A stretch of 10,069 nt of DNA. It comes from Candidatus Omnitrophota bacterium. GTDB taxonomy: Bacteria; Omnitrophota; Gorgyraeia; Zapsychrales; Zapsychraceae. The stretch covers positions 1 to 10,069 of the forward strand of contig JAKQLT010000135.1 of the NCBI GenBank assembly GCA_029567025.1. The letters run 5' to 3'. A program made the position numbers and the translations under genes. This document shows positions 5,731-10,069 of this stretch, piece after piece. How positions within the stretch are numbered: the first letter of the stretch is position 1; every line of letters starts with the position of its first letter. Below the pieces are notes generated by a model. It saw nothing but the letters and a program-made list of their open reading frames with translations, made no database searches and was not told where the DNA came from.

Positions 5731-6696
5731 TTATTCTTGTATTCCGTTATCTTTTCGACCAAAACGATGCAAAATAAAAGATGTCCCGTAGCCCAGCAAA
5801 ATTAAAAAAAACGCAAAGAAAAACTGCCCGTCAAACGACGAAGGAAGAATATTGACTTCTTTAATAACAATTATTTTTCCGCTATCTGTTGTTAAAAACT
5901 CCAAAACATTTTTCCATGGCCATATTTTATTTAAGGAGCCGATAACAAAACCTGATAAAATAGCTATCGTCATGTCATGAAAACGTTTAAAAAGCCATTC
6001 CAAAACACGAACAAAAGAAAGAATCCCGAAAACAATCCCTAAACAAAAGATAATTAAGGTTAATATATCGCGCGCATGTATGGCATTAAGGATAAATTGA
6101 TATTTCCCTAACAATAACAGGATAAAAGCCCCTGAAATACCAGGTAAAATCATAGCGCAAATCGCTAATGCCCCGCTCAAAAAAACAAACCATCCTGTTT
6201 CAGGCGTTGCCATAGGCACCATTTGGACAAAATAAAAAGTCCCCACAGTCGAAAGAATAAGCCCTACAATTTTCTCTTTATTCCATTGTTTTATAATTTT
6301 CACAATAATAGGGATCGTAGCTAAAATAAGACCAAAGAAAAAAGCATTTATTAAAACAGGATAGTCACGTAAAAGCCAGCTAATCATTCGCGAAAAAAGA
6401 AGTATTGCGGCGGCTATTCCTAAAAGAAGCGCGAACAAAAAACGCCACGCCACACCGCAAAAAGCTTTTTGAAATTTTCCCTGTAAAACTAATTTCAAAA
6501 AAACACTGTCAAAAGAACGAATCGCCCCAATAAGCTCTTCATAAATACCAAGTATAAAAGCTATTGTTCCGCCGGAAATTCCCGGGATAACATCAGCAAT
6601 GCCCATGCAAAAACCTTTAAGACTTAAGATGGCATAATCCGAAAAATTTCTTTGCGAGCCGATGGAACAACCTTTTTTTTGTGTTTTACTTTGCAT
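5731..6696 (-). CDS. DUF368 membrane protein (polyprenyl-phosphate translocase type)
   Basis: A 321-residue multi-pass inner-membrane protein. The two diagnostic inverted-repeat loops are present: PGISGGT (38-44) within MGIADVIPG, and PGISGAF (175-181). About eight hydrophobic segments follow a short, charged N-terminus. DUF368 members (PopT) have been reported to help return undecaprenyl phosphate to the cytoplasmic face for cell-wall synthesis; assigning that role here is by family only. I chose the ATG at 6696, 22 nt after the stop of the preceding gene. The frame stays open to a TTG at 6747, but that would overlap the neighbour and add a run of Lys/Phe codons. It looks like the last gene of the corA-like operon. 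Confidence 0.88.
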   Translation of the reverse strand: MQSKTQKKGCSIGSQRNFSDYAILSLKGFCMGIADVIPGISGGTIAFILGIYEELIGAIRSFDSVFLKLVLQGKFQKAFCGVAWRFLFALLLGIAAAILLFSRMISWLLRDYPVLINAFFFGLILATIPIIVKIIKQWNKEKIVGLILSTVGTFYFVQMVPMATPETGWFVFLSGALAICAMILPGISGAFILLLLGKYQFILNAIHARDILTLIIFCLGIVFGILSFVRVLEWLFKRFHDMTIAILSGFVIGSLNKIWPWKNVLEFLTTDSGKIIVIKEVNILPSSFDGQFFFAFFLILLGYGTSFILHRFGRKDNGIQE

Positions 6697-6718
6697 ATAG
6701 ATTTTAAAAATCTTTTTT

Positions 6719-7246
6719 TTATAATTTCTTTTTTTCAAAAAAAACAAATAGCGCTAAATAAACAATTGTTAAGACTCCTATTAAAATCCAAGGTTCGATC
6801 CCCGAAATATCGCTTAAAGAAATTTTACCAAAATCTTTCCAAGCCAGAACAGTTTTCTTTAAAAACGGGAATATTTCCGCAAAAATGGCCGCGCCTAAAA
6901 TCATCCCGATAATAGCCCAAAGCGCGTGCCAACGGCCTTCGCCTAAAGCGCCGATAGACGTTCCTGGACAAAATCCCATAACAGCCCAACCAAAGCCAAA
7001 AAGCGCACCGCCTAAAACAATCCCGCCTAAATTCATAGACTTATGTTTTAATTCAATAAAACCAACATCGTTTAAAAAATGAATCCCTATCATTCCAACA
7101 ATAATCGCGGAAAGCATAAATTTTAATATGGTCATATCTTTTAAAATCATCGCGCCCACTTGTTTATCAAAACGAAGCACGCGCCCTTTTTGCAAAAGAA
7201 ATCCAAAAATAATTCCTGTCAAGAGTCCTAATATTTGTTCGTTCAT
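6719..7246 (-). CDS. YeeE/YedE half-transporter, second subunit
   Basis: A 175-residue membrane protein with about five hydrophobic segments (roughly 4-20, 40-58, 72-92, 107-125, 151-170). It carries the YeeE/YedE signature GFCPGTS with C93 in the middle of the chain. In the thiosulfate transporter TsuA of the same superfamily, conserved cysteines relay thiosulfate through the pore, and C93 is a good candidate for one of them. The ATG overlaps the stop of the preceding half-gene in ATGA, and a perfect AAGGAGGT Shine-Dalgarno 5 nt upstream is encoded in the end of that gene, so the two are translationally coupled. Substrate (thiosulfate, another sulfur or selenium compound) cannot be read from the sequence. 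Confidence 0.87.
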   Translation of the reverse strand: MNEQILGLLTGIIFGFLLQKGRVLRFDKQVGAMILKDMTILKFMLSAIIVGMIGIHFLNDVGFIELKHKSMNLGGIVLGGALFGFGWAVMGFCPGTSIGALGEGRWHALWAIIGMILGAAIFAEIFPFLKKTVLAWKDFGKISLSDISGIEPWILIGVLTIVYLALFVFFEKKKL

Positions 7247-7785
7247 AATGACCTCCTTTTATAAATAAGCGAAGCCATAAAAATCCCAACGCCAAAAAAT
7301 AAAGCAAGCGCGGCAAACCCGCTAACAGATAATTGCATCAAACCGCTTAACCCATGACCGCTCGGACATCCATCGGCCAATCGCGCGCCGATCATGGCTA
7401 TCGCACCTCCCACAACCGCCCAAAACGCGCGCACAAAAATACTTTTTCCAAAACATTTTTCCCAAGTCGGCGGAACTGCCTCAAATTTAAAACTACGGTC
7501 TAAAATTGATGCCAAAAATGCGCCAATAAAAATCCCAATAACAAGCATAAACTGCCAATCAATCTTGATTTTTTCTTTCGTAAAATATTCGTTTTTCTCA
7601 ACACGTTCTGGCGCGATATTTCTTTCTAAAAGCCCGGCCGCGCGAACAAAAGTCGTTGAAGCTCCTAAAAAATTCGTCTTCCCTAATATTTTTGTGGTCG
7701 CAAAAACCGAAACAACCGCAAGGACACCAACTAATGCCCCGGCCAGATAAGGATTCCATCCTCCGTCAGACGTTTTTAATCTCAT
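7243..7785 (-). CDS. YeeE/YedE half-transporter, first subunit
   Basis: A 180-residue membrane protein with about four to five hydrophobic segments, including 14-32, 76-95, 118-136 and 152-174. The signature ADGCPSGHGLSG puts a conserved cysteine at C140; C111 is a second cysteine with no clear motif. Together with the next gene it reconstitutes a full-length (about 350-residue) YeeE/YedE permease from two polypeptides, an arrangement known from paired permeases of this family. The ATG at 7785 is preceded by AAAGGAG at good spacing. It lies 30 bp after the carbonic-anhydrase-like gene in the same apparent operon. Confidence 0.86.
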   Translation of the reverse strand: MRLKTSDGGWNPYLAGALVGVLAVVSVFATTKILGKTNFLGASTTFVRAAGLLERNIAPERVEKNEYFTKEKIKIDWQFMLVIGIFIGAFLASILDRSFKFEAVPPTWEKCFGKSIFVRAFWAVVGGAIAMIGARLADGCPSGHGLSGLMQLSVSGFAALALFFGVGIFMASLIYKRRSL

Positions 7786-7815
7786 CTTGACTCCTTTCTT
7801 TTTCTTTAAAATTTT

Positions 7816-8355
7816 TTAAAGAATAACGGAAAGTTTATTATCTTCGACACGATAATACAACGGCGCTACTTTAATTTTCGGATAACGTTTTTTAAGTCGT
7901 GCGGTTTCGCTGAGAATGAAGTCAATCTCATCGCCGATTTCATGCATCAGCGCTAAATTCATAAAATGTTCTTCGGCCGCTTGTTTCGTCCAGCCAGCCC
8001 TCTTGACAAGACCGCTGATAAACTCATTCTTTCGAGCGATTAAATTAACCATTGCGCAATGATTATGCGCGATAAGAGCGATATGTTTTACTCCTCCAAC
8101 GGCAATCGCGTAAGAAACCTTAAATTCACTATAGCGTAAATTCGCACCGCCGGAACGGATAATATAAGCAAAATTATCCGGAATATGTAAATGCTTGCGA
8201 TTATCCATACACATTCCAATCAGAAGCTCTGCTTGAGAATATTTTTCAAACGAACGATTCAGATTATGATATTCCAATAATTTGCCAATAGGAGTATCAC
8301 AATAATTTTTAGGGATATCTTTTTTCTTGATAATAGGAAGAATTTTATGTTTCAT
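7816..8355 (-). CDS. Short beta-carbonic-anhydrase family protein
   Basis: A 179-residue soluble protein. CMDNR gives the first zinc cysteine (C49) and the Asp51-Arg53 dyad, and HNHC gives H97 and C100, so the full Cys-His-Cys zinc site of beta-class carbonic anhydrases is present. IIRSGGANL (65-73) matches the family's RNAGN segment. The chain is shorter than most beta enzymes (about 200-230) and has no long N-terminal arm, like the Rv1284-type subgroup. The family normally interconverts CO2 and bicarbonate, but some relatives hydrolyse COS or CS2. The neighbouring sulfur transporter genes make a sulfur substrate worth testing. The ATG at 8355 lies 18 bp after the corA-like gene; the ribosome binding site is weak. 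Confidence 0.82.
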   Translation of the reverse strand: MKHKILPIIKKKDIPKNYCDTPIGKLLEYHNLNRSFEKYSQAELLIGMCMDNRKHLHIPDNFAYIIRSGGANLRYSEFKVSYAIAVGGVKHIALIAHNHCAMVNLIARKNEFISGLVKRAGWTKQAAEEHFMNLALMHEIGDEIDFILSETARLKKRYPKIKVAPLYYRVEDNKLSVIL

Positions 8356-8373
8356 AATTTTTTGACCAATTCT

Positions 8374-9309
8374 TTATCGCGAGCCAACATGAAATTTCTT
8401 AATAAGAAGAACCCAGATGAGCCATCCTAAAACAACCATAGCGACCATAAAAAGAGAATAAGAAACTTTCCAACTCATGAAACGTGTCATCATACTAAAC
8501 TCTGACATGCCGCCGATACTCGCGATTAAGTTCAAAGGCAAAAAAACGACATTAATAATAGTTAAATTACGCAAAAGCACATTCATATTATTATTAATGA
8601 TACTTCCGCGCGCGTCTATCAAGCCTGAAAGAACAGAGCTGTAAATTTCCGTTTGTCGGCTGCATTGCTGATGTTCAATAATAATATCATCCATCCCTTC
8701 TATTTCTTCTCTTGACAAACCCATTTTGTCCGTATTAGAACGCAACTTATTTAACACTGAGGAGTTTGTTTCTAACGCATTAATGTAATAAATCAAACTT
8801 TCTCCTAAAGCAAACATTTGGATCAAATAGCGATTTTCCGCCGAAACATTTAATTTCGTCTGCAATTCGGTCGTGAGCTGTTTAATCACTTTTAAATGCG
8901 CCAGATAATGATGAATCGAATACAAAAAGAATTTTAAGACGACGCTACTCAAAGAGGTTATCTTTTTAAATTCACTATTAATAAACGGGTCATTGCTGTC
9001 ACCTAAAATAACGATCAGTTTATTTTGTTGCAGAAAAAGGCCAACAGAAGAGACTTTAAATTTAAGTTCATGTTCAAAAGACACATTATCCGGGCGCTTC
9101 CAAATAATATAAATATGATCTGTGGTAAACTCGACACGAGAGACTTCATCAGGGTCAAAAGCAGAATCCAAATCGTGACGGGTAATATTTAAGCTGTCTT
9201 TAAGTTGTTGTTTTTCCGCTTCATCAAGACCGGAATAAACAACCACATTGCCGAAATCTTCTGTGCTTGGCGCTAAAACGCCGTCTTTAATTTCATAAAA
9301 TGTTTTCAT
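8374..9309 (-). CDS. CorA-like divalent cation transport protein with GMS instead of GMN
   Basis: A 311-residue protein with the CorA layout: a soluble N-terminal domain with long helices (about 1-245), then two closely spaced transmembrane segments at the C-terminus (about 249-267 and 282-305) and a short basic tail. CorA channels take up Mg2+ and related cations as pentamers, with the GMN motif at the outer mouth forming the selectivity filter. Here the loop reads IGGMSEFSMM, so Asn is replaced by Ser; this variant occurs in a CorA-like side branch, as far as I recall, and its ion specificity is uncertain. I chose the ATG at 9309, preceded by AGGGT at usable spacing, over a TTG 21 codons upstream. 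It appears to be the first gene of a five-gene operon. Confidence 0.85.
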   Translation of the reverse strand: MKTFYEIKDGVLAPSTEDFGNVVVYSGLDEAEKQQLKDSLNITRHDLDSAFDPDEVSRVEFTTDHIYIIWKRPDNVSFEHELKFKVSSVGLFLQQNKLIVILGDSNDPFINSEFKKITSLSSVVLKFFLYSIHHYLAHLKVIKQLTTELQTKLNVSAENRYLIQMFALGESLIYYINALETNSSVLNKLRSNTDKMGLSREEIEGMDDIIIEHQQCSRQTEIYSSVLSGLIDARGSIINNNMNVLLRNLTIINVVFLPLNLIASIGGMSEFSMMTRFMSWKVSYSLFMVAMVVLGWLIWVLLIKKFHVGSR

Positions 9310-9373
9310 ATTGCTACCCTGTAATAATTTATTGAGAACTGCATTCTGCCACAAATCCGTTTTTTGCAACAAA

Positions 9374-9402
9374 ATAATATTAGAAATTTAAATCATTTGC
9401 AA
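9374..9402 (-). promoter_or_regulatory. Candidate promoter of the corA-like operon
   Basis: TTGCAA (9402-9397) and TATTAT (9379-9374) are separated by 17 bp, matching four and five of the six consensus bases. A start near 9367 would leave a leader of about 58 nt before the ATG at 9309. This lies between the end of the Bro-N gene and the corA-like gene, where a new transcript is expected. AT-rich context makes chance matches possible. Confidence 0.45.
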
Positions 9403-9418
9403 TAGTAAAAACACTTTC

Positions 9419-10069
9419 TTATTCTAATATTTTTTTATTTTGCGGCAGTCTTTTATAATTTTCTTTAGTAATCACTTTCTTGCCACTTTTTTGCTCAAGC
9501 TCTTTTCTGGCATTACCTGCCACAGCACCGCCTTCAAAAGCAGATTGTTTGTTCTCAATAAACCCTTGAGCATCTTTATTTATCGAGATCTCTTTCGTTG
9601 ACGCCTCGCCAAGCATTGAAAAGATAAGTTCCAAATCAGTCATATGATCCCGCAGATTTTCACGTTTAAGCCCCTTATGCTTTTTATAAGCAGAAGGCGT
9701 CATGTCAAATGTGGCCTTGGAAATTTCAGCGGTTAATATTTCGTATTCTTTCTGTCCCTTAATGCCTCGTTTCTGCCACTGGTCGGTCAATTCTTCACGA
9801 ATGGCAATCCCGCGCATCCTCTTTTCAATCCAATCATCGCTATAACCTTTTGCCTTGTATAAAGCCCGGGTTCTTTTCTGAGCTAATTCAGGATTTTCTA
9901 TTTCTTGTATTCGCTCATAACCTACTCTCGCCAACCAACGCTTGAACGGCTCGGCTTTCGCAGAAGGAATGGATTGAATAATACGAAAAACACCTTCGGT
10001 ATTCGCGCACAGCATCTTCTGCTTACCACCCGAGGTCTGTACGGCAAGGGTATGTACAATTTGTACCCA
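9419..10069 (-). CDS. Bro-N/phage-antirepressor-like protein, N-terminus outside the window
   Basis: The frame is open to the window edge and continues for 216 codons before the stop, so the N-terminus is missing. The visible part begins with a segment containing GGKQKMLCANTEGVFRIIQ, then IPSAKAEPFKRWLARVGYER, which matches the second half of the Bro-N domain of phage antirepressors. It is followed by a charged helical region and a C-terminal block with TAEISKATFDMTPSAYKKHK and RENLRDHMTDLELIF. This two-part form is widespread as a stand-alone chromosomal gene in many bacteria. The role is unknown; DNA binding or regulation is inferred from Bro-N only. Nothing else phage-like is near, so it may be a domesticated or lone horizontally acquired gene. 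Confidence 0.82.
   Translation of the reverse strand, partial: WVQIVHTLAVQTSGGKQKMLCANTEGVFRIIQSIPSAKAEPFKRWLARVGYERIQEIENPELAQKRTRALYKAKGYSDDWIEKRMRGIAIREELTDQWQKRGIKGQKEYEILTAEISKATFDMTPSAYKKHKGLKRENLRDHMTDLELIFSMLGEASTKEISINKDAQGFIENKQSAFEGGAVAGNARKELEQKSGKKVITKENYKRLPQNKKILE

Noticed and set aside
6671..6747. Frameshift fusion of the second YeeE half with DUF368 through the homopolymer-rich junction
   Set aside because: Both proteins are complete on their own, an in-frame stop lies just upstream of the DUF368 frame, and a +1 shift would be needed without any known signal.
9310..9372. TTG start giving a longer CorA-like protein
   Set aside because: The extra 21 residues lie in the probable leader after the -10 box, and the ATG at 9309 has a better ribosome binding site.

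Overview
The window comes from an AT-rich bacterial chromosome with densely packed genes, all on the minus strand. Housekeeping genes (tex, dnaX, recR), a DUF368 protein and a split YeeE/YedE transporter point to a diderm-type uncultured lineage. The overall style of the proteins reminds me of Candidatus Omnitrophota or a related phylum, but I cannot confirm this from the sequence alone.

Read in the direction of transcription (high to low coordinates), the window opens inside a Bro-N/phage-antirepressor-like gene (10069-9419) whose N-terminus lies outside. A likely promoter then starts an apparent five-gene membrane and ion cluster (9309-5731): a CorA-like channel with a variant GMN motif, a short beta-carbonic-anhydrase-fold protein, two half-size YeeE/YedE sulfur transporter subunits that overlap by 4 bp, and a DUF368 membrane protein of the polyprenyl-phosphate translocase type. 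A 177-bp gap holds a possible 33-residue ORF and a near-consensus promoter sitting so close to the tex start codon that the tex mRNA should be leaderless. tex is followed by dnaX and recR; the usual ybaB gene between the last two is missing and replaced by a long imperfect inverted repeat. dnaX carries a U7 slippery run followed by an immediate -1 stop, placed where a short gamma-type subunit would end.

The most striking object is at 279-899. It is a tRNA-Asn(GUU) gene split in its anticodon by a 548-nt group I intron of the IC3-like type (P3, P4, P5, P7, P8 and P9 can all be drawn). The intron carries an HNH homing-endonuclease ORF whose last codons run through the ribozyme core and whose stop codon lies in the P4 3' strand. 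A near-consensus sigma70 promoter drives the tRNA. Downstream come a perfect 16-bp-arm inverted repeat, whose A and U runs are in the wrong order for an ordinary terminator, and a GC-rich, hairpin-rich stretch (1-238) that I cannot identify.
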